Below, piece by piece: positions 56,577 to 64,000 of a stretch of 64,000 nucleotides of DNA (within the stretch, counting starts at the first letter, position 1; every line of letters starts with the position of its first letter). The position numbers and the translations under genes are program-made. The stretch spans positions 326,725 to 390,724 of the forward strand of contig CAVTBJ010000006.1 in the NCBI GenBank assembly GCA_963732925.1. The letters run 5' to 3'. Origin of the DNA: DASZRZ01 sp963732925 (lineage in GTDB: Bacteria; Acidobacteriota; Terriglobia; Terriglobales; Acidobacteriaceae). Below the pieces are notes generated by a model. It worked only from the letters and a program-made list of their open reading frames with translations. It ran no database searches and was not told the DNA's origin.

Positions 56577-56729
56577 TTACCTTTCCTTGCTCGCGCCCGT
56601 TCTGCCAGCCGGCGCGGCGTCTGCCGAAAGCCTCATTTGCTGGCGCAGCTCCCGGGTCTTCTTCCGTCGCAGGCTGTTGGCTTTGCGTATCCGGTGAAAG
56701 CGGGCTTTGTCCCCATTCTGTCGTGACAT
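56577..56729 (-). CDS. 50-residue basic protein (MSRQNGDKARF type)
   Basis: From ATG 56729 to TAA 56577, with ACGGAGGA ahead. It begins MSRQNGDKARFHRIRKANSL and is dense in Arg and Lys (RRKKTRELRQQ), predicted to be one helix. I recall tiny proteins starting MSRQNGDK in Acidobacteria; the charge suggests RNA or ribosome binding. The Cys-rich gene follows after 4 bases. Confidence 0.65.
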   Translation of the reverse strand: MSRQNGDKARFHRIRKANSLRRKKTRELRQQMRLSADAAPAGRTGASKER

Positions 56730-56787
56730 CCTCATCCTCCGTTCAGCAGAGCAACCTGCAAGCAGATTTGGGCCGCGGCCTCTCGAC

Positions 56788-57066
56788 CTAGAGCTCTGAG
56801 CACGTCTTCTTGAGCTCTGCCGCGTTAGCCCAGAGCTCCCGTTTGCAGGCGCTCATTTTGGGATGCTTCAGGCGCAGCCAGTTAGCCCGGCGTTCTTGCA
56901 TGCTGAGCGTCCACATCGATCTGTGTTTGCTCGCGTTGTCGCCCGCTTTCCGGATCACGATCCTTCCCACCACCGGCACAGTTACTTGTGCCATGGGGAC
57001 CGTCTCGGGATGTGCTGGGGATGCGTCGGCCAGTGTTTGCCGCATTGCGGCTTGATTTTGTGCCAT
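56788..57066 (-). CDS. 92-residue basic hypothetical protein
   Basis: From ATG 57066, which overlaps the preceding gene's stop (TGATG), with GGAGG nearby. The sequence has a hydrophobic patch (AQVTVPVVGRIVIRKAGDN) and a basic, helical C-terminus (MQERRANWLRLKHPKMSACK). No family recognised. The overlap implies translational coupling with the 69-residue membrane protein. Confidence 0.5.
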   Translation of the reverse strand: MAQNQAAMRQTLADASPAHPETVPMAQVTVPVVGRIVIRKAGDNASKHRSMWTLSMQERRANWLRLKHPKMSACKRELWANAAELKKTCSEL

Positions 57067-57275
57067 CAGAGTGCCTCCCTGCGAATCGGCGCCATCGAAA
57101 GCTGCTGCCGGCTCCCGAGGTGCATTAGGGAGCAAGCAAACAGGGTGCCGCATCCCAACAACAAAACAGCGGATCCGCATGGAGCCAGCGAAATCAGCGT
57201 GGCCGCATGGAATGCCGCCGCAATGGCAGCAAAGACCACCGGGATGGAAACCAACTCCATGGTTTTTGCAATCAA
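57066..57275 (-). CDS. 69-residue small membrane protein
   Basis: From TTG 57275, with GGAGG 6 bases ahead; ATG 57260 lacks a site. Two hydrophobic helices (LVSIPVVFAAIAAAFHAATL and APCGSAVLLLGCGTLFACSL) are joined by a short turn. Function unknown. It is the first of four tightly spaced minus-strand small genes. Confidence 0.5.
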   Translation of the reverse strand: MIAKTMELVSIPVVFAAIAAAFHAATLISLAPCGSAVLLLGCGTLFACSLMHLGSRQQLSMAPIRREAL

Positions 57276-57474
57276 GAGGAACCTCCAACTTCTTGAGACC
57301 TTGAGGTTCGACTAAGGAGGGAAAACTTCAGATAGGCTGACTTAGTTCAGAGGACCTGAAAGAGGAGTTCTACTACCCCTCTACCCTAACGGTACGCCCA
57401 ATCCCTGGCAATGTCACGACCTGTTTCCAATCCCTTGCGGACGCAAAAGCCTTGCCATTCGCGGCGGGAACAGA

Positions 57475-59280
57475 TCAGCCGCGCGGGTGGCTGAGTTCAC
57501 GAACGATTTCAGAAAGAATCTGAGGGCGCAGCCGGTCCAGAACGCGCGCCACAGCTTCCTCCAGCGTATGCTCATCGAGTTCCGGCGACCCGGCCGGACT
57601 GCTGCCGTCCGGGGGTATTTCCAACTCCATTGCCGACCGGAAAAACTGGGTGGCGTCCATCGGGCTGAAGGCTTCGTCGAATTGCCGCTCGTCTTCGTTC
57701 GCAAACTGCGCCGGGTTGGCAAAATGTACTGGCGAATTCCATTCCAAGGCGACGAGTTCCGGCTCTTGCGGCGAAGTCATCTCCGGCAGCGTTGCGTGTT
57801 CGCCTTCCGCCTCGGCTTCTTCGGATCCCGCGCTCGCGAATTCAGCAGGAGGGGTGATCGCTTCCTCAACTTCTTCTTCGAGCCTGGGTTCGGGCTGTTT
57901 ATCGTCAACCATCGGAAGCGCGGCGCTCTCCGCTTCCGTGGCGGAAACCCTGCCTCTCTCGGCGAATTCGACTTCCCGCCGCTGGGATTCTTCCCCCTCT
58001 TGCTCTTGGATTAGCTCTTGCTGTTGGACTGGACTCTGTGCGAACTCGCGCCCCTGTTCCTCATTATCTTCCTGCGAAACCGCTTGGGGGCTGAATCCGG
58101 AATCGGCACCTTCCTCGTCCGGAATTTCCGCTTGCTCCTCCATCTTCCCGTATGCTAATTCCGCTTCGTCACCGGAAAAGTATCCTACAGGCACTTCTTC
58201 TGCGTTGTCGGAGCCAAACCGGGTGGCGAATTCGACCATCTGCGTACGATCCACCATAAGCTCCGGATCCTGCTCCGGGACGGCTTGTTCGCCATGCCGG
58301 ACCGGCGCTCCCGAAGTGAAAGCTTCCCGACTGAAATCCACGTCGATGGAAGACTTGGATTCCATCTGCGGCGATAATCCGGAGGCGAATCCCATCTCGC
58401 CCAGCGATGCATTGGCGGCATCGATCTCAAGCTCGGACTGGAATTCGGACCCGAATGTGGGGAAGCTGTCCTCCTGCGAATCCTCCTCGGGCAGGTAGGT
58501 CGCCGCGCAGGCCGGAGGAGTAAGCGGCTCGCTCTCTGGCTCGGGGCTCTGCTGCAACCCCTCCTCGGGCAGATCAAATTCTTTCATCGACTGCGAGACC
58601 AGCTCGGCTTCCATGATCTCCAGCGCGCCGAAGGTCTCTTCCGTGGGATCTGCCGCCGGAGACGTCAACTCGGCGATATTCACGGAGTGTCCCTGGGAAG
58701 AAACAGCGGACTCGTCGCCGAATTGCTCAAATCCGAAGGCAGGGGCTACCGCCATTTCCTGCGGCAGCTCGGGCATGGGCACCGGCCGCCTCTCGCCTGG
58801 AAGGTACTCGCTTGACTGATCTACGACGGAGGCCTCGTCCTGCACCACTGCCGTTTCGGCTGCCTTGGACTGTACCGCGGTAGCGGGCGCGCTCGTTGCA
58901 CGCAGGGAAGCGGTCTGCTCCTGTAGCTTTTCTACCGCCGGCAGCAGGTCGCGGGCCTCAAAGGGTTTCAGTATGACGCCATCCGCCCGGACCCGGTTTC
59001 CATCGGCCGGATTGTACGGCTCCATGGGGGCAACGGTCAGCAACACCGGGGTGGAAGCGGTTTCGCTTGCGCTCTTGACCTTTTCGCAGACTTCCAGGCC
59101 GCTGTACCCGGGCATGTAAATGTCCAGGATCAGCAGATCCGGGCGCTCGGCGCTGATCTTCTTCATTGCCGCCGCGCCATTGCTCACTGCCACCACGTCA
59201 TAGCCAACGTCAGTCAGTATCTTCTTCGCCAGGTTCTGGGCGGTCATACTGTCGTCGGCCAGCAGAATCTTAAATGCCAC
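57475..59280 (-). CDS. Response regulator with a long acidic, probably disordered tail
   Basis: 601 residues. The receiver domain (1-120) is complete: MAFKILLADDSMTAQNLAKK with the acidic pair, phospho-acceptor Asp53 in LLILDIYMPGYSG and the lysine in GVILKPF. From about 130 to 560 the chain is Glu/Ser/Pro/Ala-rich with no recognisable domain and very few basic residues. It closes with a short amphipathic helix (EEAVARVLDRLRPQILSEIV). There is no DNA-binding output. It looks like a scaffold or a polarity/motility-type regulator. The cognate kinase is not adjacent. Confidence 0.8.
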   Translation of the reverse strand: MAFKILLADDSMTAQNLAKKILTDVGYDVVAVSNGAAAMKKISAERPDLLILDIYMPGYSGLEVCEKVKSASETASTPVLLTVAPMEPYNPADGNRVRADGVILKPFEARDLLPAVEKLQEQTASLRATSAPATAVQSKAAETAVVQDEASVVDQSSEYLPGERRPVPMPELPQEMAVAPAFGFEQFGDESAVSSQGHSVNIAELTSPAADPTEETFGALEIMEAELVSQSMKEFDLPEEGLQQSPEPESEPLTPPACAATYLPEEDSQEDSFPTFGSEFQSELEIDAANASLGEMGFASGLSPQMESKSSIDVDFSREAFTSGAPVRHGEQAVPEQDPELMVDRTQMVEFATRFGSDNAEEVPVGYFSGDEAELAYGKMEEQAEIPDEEGADSGFSPQAVSQEDNEEQGREFAQSPVQQQELIQEQEGEESQRREVEFAERGRVSATEAESAALPMVDDKQPEPRLEEEVEEAITPPAEFASAGSEEAEAEGEHATLPEMTSPQEPELVALEWNSPVHFANPAQFANEDERQFDEAFSPMDATQFFRSAMELEIPPDGSSPAGSPELDEHTLEEAVARVLDRLRPQILSEIVRELSHPRG

Positions 59281-59452
59281 CGGATGCCCTCGTGCCAGTT
59301 GGAAAACGTGGTCCGAAATTACTGTGTCCCCTGCGCCAAGTCAATTACCAGTCCAGCACAAGGCGATGCCGGAAGGACTATTGGGAACCGTGTACCTTTG
59401 CGCTCCAGGCATGCGGAAAAACGGAGAGAGTGGCAGCAGTAGCTTCTCCACC

Positions 59453-59484
59453 AAAAATCAAGGGCGACCGTCGCGGCCGCCCTT
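59453..59484 (-). terminator. Rho-independent terminator downstream of bamD
   Basis: On the minus strand AAGGGCG (59484-59478) pairs perfectly with CGCCCTT (59466-59460) and is followed by GATTTTTGG. The loop is 11 bases and GC-rich, so extra pairing is possible. It starts about 25 bases after the bamD stop. Confidence 0.75.
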
Positions 59485-59509
59485 GTGTCTATCGCTCTGC
59501 GATGTTGAT

Positions 59510-61020
59510 TTAAAAAACACCGAGAAAGCCCTTCTTCTTCTTCGCCTTGCTGGAGGACGACTGGCTGGGGTCGGACTTGGCGTCGTTCGTGGTCTTCTGT
59601 CCGCTGGGCTGCGTTTCTGCCTGGTTCACCTGCGGAGGCGCCGGCGGAGGCGCTTCGGTTTTCGTCCCCGGGGCGGCGTTGACCTGAGTGGAGCCCGCGG
59701 GTTTTGCAGTATCCGGAATCAACTCCGGAATGCCCGTCTGGTCCGGACCCGGACTGCTCGCGACCGGCGCCGGGTTGGCCGCGGACACGGCAGCAGCGTT
59801 GCTGCCCGCGGCGTCCGCGCTCGGAATCGATTCCAATTCGGGAGTGCCGCCGCTTTGGCTGTTTTCCGCCGCAGCCGCGGTGCCCGGAATTGGCTGGTTC
59901 GCCGGCGGCTGTCCCGCCTTGACGGTTTCCACGCTCAGGGAATTGTTGCCGCTTCCGCCGCTTTGCGACTCGCGCACCAGCGTGCTGGCTTGCTGTACCA
60001 GATCGGTCGCGCTCGTCTGCTTGGGATCAACCAGCACGGGCTGGCCTACAGTGGCGGCGGCGCTCAGGTCCGGGCGACTGCTGAAGTTGGACCACAACCT
60101 CCCTATCAGGCCCTGCTCGCCCCTGCTGGCTTCTTCGCGCTCGTTCTGCGCCAGCGCTTCCTTGGTGGGCGTTGGCGCCTGGTAGTGCATCGCTTCCAGT
60201 CGCGCCTTGGCGTCCTCGGCCCGGCTCATGGCCGGGTAGCGCGTGAGGATGCGCGCATAGGCCCCCGCGGCCGCATCGCTATAAGCCTTGATCAGCTTGC
60301 CTTTGGCCACCTCGTTGATATTTGCGTCGCGAACATTCTCCACCTGGCCCTCATAGCACTGGCCCAGCAGATAGAGCGCCTCATCGGCGCCGCTATAAAG
60401 AGGGTAGGTGTCGATCACGGACCTCAGGCGTGCCTCCGCGGCCGCCCACGCCTCCCGCATGTAATAGAAGCGGCCAATGCAGAAACTCCCGTTCCGCCAG
60501 AACTTCCTGCACCTGCAGCAGCCGCTCCTTGGCCTGCGGAACCAGCGGGCTGTCCGGGTACTGCAGGATCATGTTGCGGTACTCCTGCTCCGCCCGCATG
60601 GCGTGAGTGTAGTCCCGGTCCGGTTTCTCCATCTCCCTGTAATGGATGTTGGCAATCTTCATCTGCGCTTCCGGCCGCTTCCGGCATATTCGGGAAGAAG
60701 GTGATGAAGTCCTTGTATTCTGCCTCTGCCTGGGCCATGGCCGCCGAACCGCCGGCTGCGTACCAGGAATCACCCACTCCCAGCTTCGCCCGCGCCAAGT
60801 ATTCTGAGTCGGGATAGGTGTTAATCAGGGTCTGCAGCGTCATCCGAGCCACGTCGAAGCGATTGTGCTTCATGGCATCCATGGCTCGATCGAACAGTAC
60901 TTTGTCCGGCTGCGCCGAATTCACGTTTGCCAGTGGATTGCTTACGCGCTTGTTGGTACACGCGGCCAGCGTAAGCACAAGGAGTAAACCAAGAACCGGG
61001 AGAGTAAGCCGACGATGCAT
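59510..61020 (-). CDS. bamD: Outer membrane protein assembly factor BamD, with long C-terminal extension (two frameshifts)
   Basis: Starts MHRRLTLPVLGLLLVLTLAA with lipobox LAAC. TPR-type repeats follow: VLFDRAMDAMKHNRFDVARM, TLINTYPDSEYLARAKLGVG, then after a frame change near 60675 AMRAEQEYRNMILQYPDSPL, and after another near 60485 AAAEARLRSVIDTYPLYSGA. The N-terminal 270 or so residues are BamD, the lipoprotein of the beta-barrel assembly machine. About 230 further residues are Ala/Pro/Ser/Gln-rich and end in KKKKGFLGVF. BamD is essential in many Gram-negatives, so the frameshifts are probably sequence errors. Confidence 0.85.
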
Positions 61021-61203
61021 TCACAACCTCGTTGAAAACGGGAAAAGCGAGGGAAAACCCAGAATCTTGCCGGGAGATTTCGCCACAATCCCGTGAAATG
61101 ACCCGGACGAAATTAGCTCCTAGTCTACAGGAACCGGACCCTTCCTCGCACCTGGCGCTTTCCCTTTGAGTGCCCCCGCCGTCACCGCGGCGGTACCTGA
61201 ACC

Positions 61204-61880
61204 CTACACTCTCTGCAGCGTGGCCTCCATGGCAGCCTTCAGAAGAGCCTGGGCGTTACTGCGTGGGATCGCCGCTCCCGAAAATGGCGTTGCCTGCCAC
61301 CAGCACGTCGGCCCCGGCGCGCACAATCCCAACAACGGTGTTCACTCCGACGCCGCCATCGACCTCGATCCGGAAGTTGGGATTCGGTTGCATGCGCAGC
61401 GCAGCCAGTTTCTGGATTTTCCGCAGGCTCCCGGGAATGAACTTCTGCCCGCCGAAGCCGGGGTTGACCGACATGACCAGCACAAAGTCCACAATATCCA
61501 GCACTTCCGAAAGCATCTCCACTGGAGTGGCGGGATTGATCACCGCTCCCGCCTGTACTCCCCGGGAACGGACCAGTTCCAGCGCGCGATGCAAGATGCG
61601 GCGTGGACTCCTGGTGCACGGAAATCGAGTCCGCCCCTGCATCCGCGAAGGCAGGAATGAATTCCTCCGGGTTTTCGATCATCAGGTGGACGTCCAGGGG
61701 AAGCGTGGTGATCTTTCGCAGCGAGGCCACCACCACCGGACCCAACGTGAGGTTGGGAACGAAGTGACCGTCCATGATGTCGACATGGACCAGCGTCGCT
61801 CCGCCCGCGGCGGCCGCCTGCACCTGCTCGCCAAGCCTGGCGAAGTCCGCGGACAGAATGGAACACGCGAGTTCGATCAC
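61204..61880 (-). CDS. rpe: Ribulose-phosphate 3-epimerase (two frameshifts)
   Basis: From GTG 61880 with GGGAGGAG ahead: IELACSILSADFARLGEQVQ, LVHVDIMDGHFVPNLTLGPV and LDVHLMIENPEEFIPAFADA. A frame change near 61605 leads to ALELVRSRGVQAGAVINPAT, VMSVNPGFGGQKFIPGSLRK and FRIEVDGGVGVNTVVGIVRA. A second near 61258 bypasses a TAA and leads to NAQALLKAAMEATLQRV with the stop at 61204. All catalytic Asp/His positions of the TIM barrel are present. Pentose-phosphate enzyme, probably intact in vivo. bamD follows on the same strand after about 180 bases. Confidence 0.88.
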
Positions 61881-62433
61881 GGCTCCTCCCTGACTGTTTT
61901 CGGGCGTGCCCGCTGCGGCCCACATGAAGAGCGCCGCGGCCACTCTGAATTCGATGCGAGCTCACGGCTGGGAGGACCCCTATCCTTGAGCCCGCTAGCC
62001 CTCTAATCGTACCAGTCCAAACCCGCGTCTGCACATTATGTTACGCACGGAAACTCAGACGCCTATTGCCCAAGCGGGGCCTCCCGCCGCAAGCAAAAAC
62101 CGCCCCCGCCGGACGCCCTCATCCAGCTACGCTCCAAGCTCCACTTGGTACGAGAATTTCGAGAACAGGGTGCGGACCATGGCCTCTACGGTGTTGCACC
62201 CGCGCCGGCATCGTGCTGCAACTACGCGGATTGCACTTTTTCGCCACGATGAGCTCGTATTCAGCATCCAATTAATTCCCCGCCGAAGACGTTCGGCGCG
62301 ACCCGGGCAGCTGGCATCCCGTGCCGCCGTCCGGAGACGAGTTTACCGCGCGGGAAAGGGCTTCTCGTTTGACGATCCTGAATCGGACGAGGAGCCTTTT
62401 TTGCATTTCGGGGCTGCGTAATTGCGGGCGCCT
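61881..62433. other. Intergenic region without a convincing gene
   Basis: About 550 bases between rpe and the secreted protein. A 127-codon plus-strand frame starts at ATG 62038, but its product is Arg/Ser-rich without a domain, signal or ribosome binding site. Minus-strand frames are no better. I see no tRNA. Confidence 0.4.
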
Positions 62434-64000
62434 CTATTGCGCTGACGTAGTGACTCCGACGCAGAACGCATAAGCCCAACTGTTGGGGAATGGGAGGATC
62501 AGAGGTTTCCCAACCAAATCCGCATTCGGAGCCCAAAATGCCCCAATGCTCGGCCGATAGCCTGTGCTGGGCGAAAGCAGTCCGGGCGGGACGTTTACGC
62601 TCGTTTCCGTAGTGTAGAAAAAAAGCGTGTCCGTCTGGGGATCTCCCGTGGGCGCGAATTTCGACATCACGATCACGTATCTTTGGGCCGTGCCCACGGA
62701 CGGGGCCTGCCACGCAATGGTCGGCGCCGTGCTGACAAGAGCGTTGGGATGAAAAAAGTCCAGGCCATCAATGGTCGGCGATTGCACCGGGCCCAAATTC
62801 GGGGTGATTGCAGAATCGCTCCCCGGTATGGAAGTCGTCACCATTCCAATCTCGCCAGTTTCATACGAATTAAGGCCAAGCTGCACTTGGCCGAGGAAAA
62901 GTACTCTCAGGTGTTCTTTGAAGTCGGCCGGGAAAGGGTTCCCGTAAGGAATATTCCCGTAATCCTGGTCCGACTTGAAGATGTCATGAGAAATGGACAG
63001 CAGCCCCGGGTTGGCATCAGTACTGCCTCCATATAGGAGTTCACCAAACTCGTCCGTGAATGGCTGCGCTATTACGACAATCCCCGCTTCTTTGACGGAG
63101 CGATCGTCGCCGGCAAAGTGGCATTCGGATTCAACAGTGGCAGCAGAGCTCGAAAGGCACTTCCCTGTATGTTGACGTGCAACGCGCGGTTCAGAGTAAC
63201 TGAAGCCGTACTGCTGGAAATGCTTGTTGTGCCACCACTCGTCATTCCTAGCGCTTGAGCAGGACTAGACTCGATGAGAGTCTGCACGGTTGCCGTGGGA
63301 ATCGGCCCTCCCATGGCCGGTAATTGCCTGCGATAGAAATACGCGATGTCGCCCTGGTTCGAATCCATCAGCGGAGCTGTCGCATTGCGACGGTCGAGCC
63401 AGGTTCTGCTATCAACAAAGGAAGGGTCGCCCGAGGTCTGTCCACCATAGGGTATCTTGATTCCAAAGTTCGGCACATACCACCAATACACATCTTGCCC
63501 CCCGTCTGTGGAGTTGCCAAATTGACGTTAAAATTCAACGTAACTGGCGTGGCGGGCCCCGGCATCCGCTCGCCCCGCACGGCCGTGCTGGTATCAATGT
63601 CGTTGCGGTCCGTCCAATAGAACCGGTTGCCTTCGTGGACCCAAACTTCGCCCGGGGGAACCCCCGGGATGGTGAAGGTGCCATCGGCGGAGCCGGTGCC
63701 GTCAATTTCCGTATAGCCATTCGCTCCCGGGACATAGGCGGCGATCTTGAGCGCGGAGTTGTCCTGCGGGACGGAGGAACGTTTCCCTGCGAACTCACAT
63801 GGATGGTATTGGTCACACCGTGGAAGTTGCCGCTGGTAGCCACCATGAACGTCTGCGTCGCCGTGCCCCCACTCGCAGTTGTCGCCTTCCACGCTGAACG
63901 AATTGGTTGCGCGGGATTGCGCATGCGCCGGAACCCAGGTAAGCGTGTTGCCGGAGATGGAGGCCCCCGTTGGACCGCTGTTTAAGCTGTAACTTATGCT
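62434..64000 (-). CDS. C-terminal part of a large secreted protein with an Ig-like repeat (about four frameshifts, truncated by the window)
   Basis: Read from the right edge: SYSLNSGPTGASISGNTLTW is typical of Ig-like (He_PIG/cadherin-like) repeats. After frame changes near 63885, 63775, 63500 and 63110 come GGTATQTFMVATSGNFHGVT, ALKIAAYVPGANGYTEIDGT, VPPGEVWVHEGNRFYWTDRN, VYWWYVPNFGIKIPYGGQTS, DEFGELLYGGSTDANPGLLS and PTIAWQAPSVGTAQRYVIVM, ending at 62434. The later parts look like a fibronectin/carbohydrate-binding-type exported architecture. The start lies outside the window. Function unknown; the many breaks again look like sequence errors. Confidence 0.6.

Noticed and set aside
62038..62421. 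A 127-codon plus-strand frame starting with ATG
   Set aside because: No ribosome binding site, no signal or domain, and an Arg/Ser composition typical of chance frames in high-GC DNA.

Overview
This 64 kb window is high-GC bacterial chromosome, most likely from an Acidobacteriota member (Terriglobia-like). The markers are an Oar-type TonB-dependent receptor with a carboxypeptidase-like N-terminus followed directly by an Acidobacteria-type VWFA-related protein, several very small basic or cysteine-rich proteins of a kind I associate with that phylum, DUF4019, DUF4126, DUF2007 and DUF1572 proteins, and a PEP-CTERM protein. I see no phage, integrase, transposase, CRISPR array, rRNA or tRNA gene.

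Layout. 0-9.4 kb: a gene end, an outer-membrane receptor plus VWA pair, and a likely metal (copper) set of a Cys/His-rich secreted protein, a TonB receptor and a CusF-like lipoprotein. 9.4-9.7 kb: a complete micro-gene for a 16-residue lysine-rich peptide. 10-15.5 kb: hyuB, a DinB-like protein, an autoregulated ArsR-SulP-STAS anion transport operon and a TauE-type exporter. 15.5-28.3 kb: mainly minus-strand housekeeping (puuD-like, plsC, folC, accD, cobO, proS, rlmH, a sigma-54 activator, rsfS, nadD, obgE). 28.5-44.3 kb: mscL, a Tat-exported enolase-superfamily protein, HU, STAS and DUF2007 proteins, comEC, rlmD, coaX, birA, nadC and valS. 44.4-46.4 kb: an AT-richer islet of small membrane proteins. 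46.5-57.3 kb: an EF-P paralogue, PEP-CTERM, thioredoxin-like, NHL, Ycf48-like, cytochrome c and small-protein genes. 57.4-64 kb: a long response regulator, bamD, rpe and the end of a large secreted protein.

Two things stand out. First, a palindromic repeat about 44 bp long (arms CCCCATTCAAGCC / GGCTTGAGTGGGG) occurs three times inside the valS coding sequence without breaking it, in two different reading frames. It occurs again just upstream of valS, and half a copy lies beyond the AT-rich islet. Second, about two dozen single-base frameshifts split at least eleven genes, including accD, coaX, bamD and rpe, which are normally indispensable. These are best read as sequencing or assembly indels, so genes described as frameshifted here are probably intact in the organism.

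Functionally the window joins cofactor and CoA/lipid supply (nadC, nadD, coaX, birA with accD, cobO, folC, plsC), translation and ribosome maturation (proS, valS, rlmH, rlmD, rsfS, obgE, EF-P-like) and envelope functions (TonB receptors, bamD, LolA-like proteins, cytochrome c). All calls come from reading the sequence and protein motifs by eye; no database search was run.
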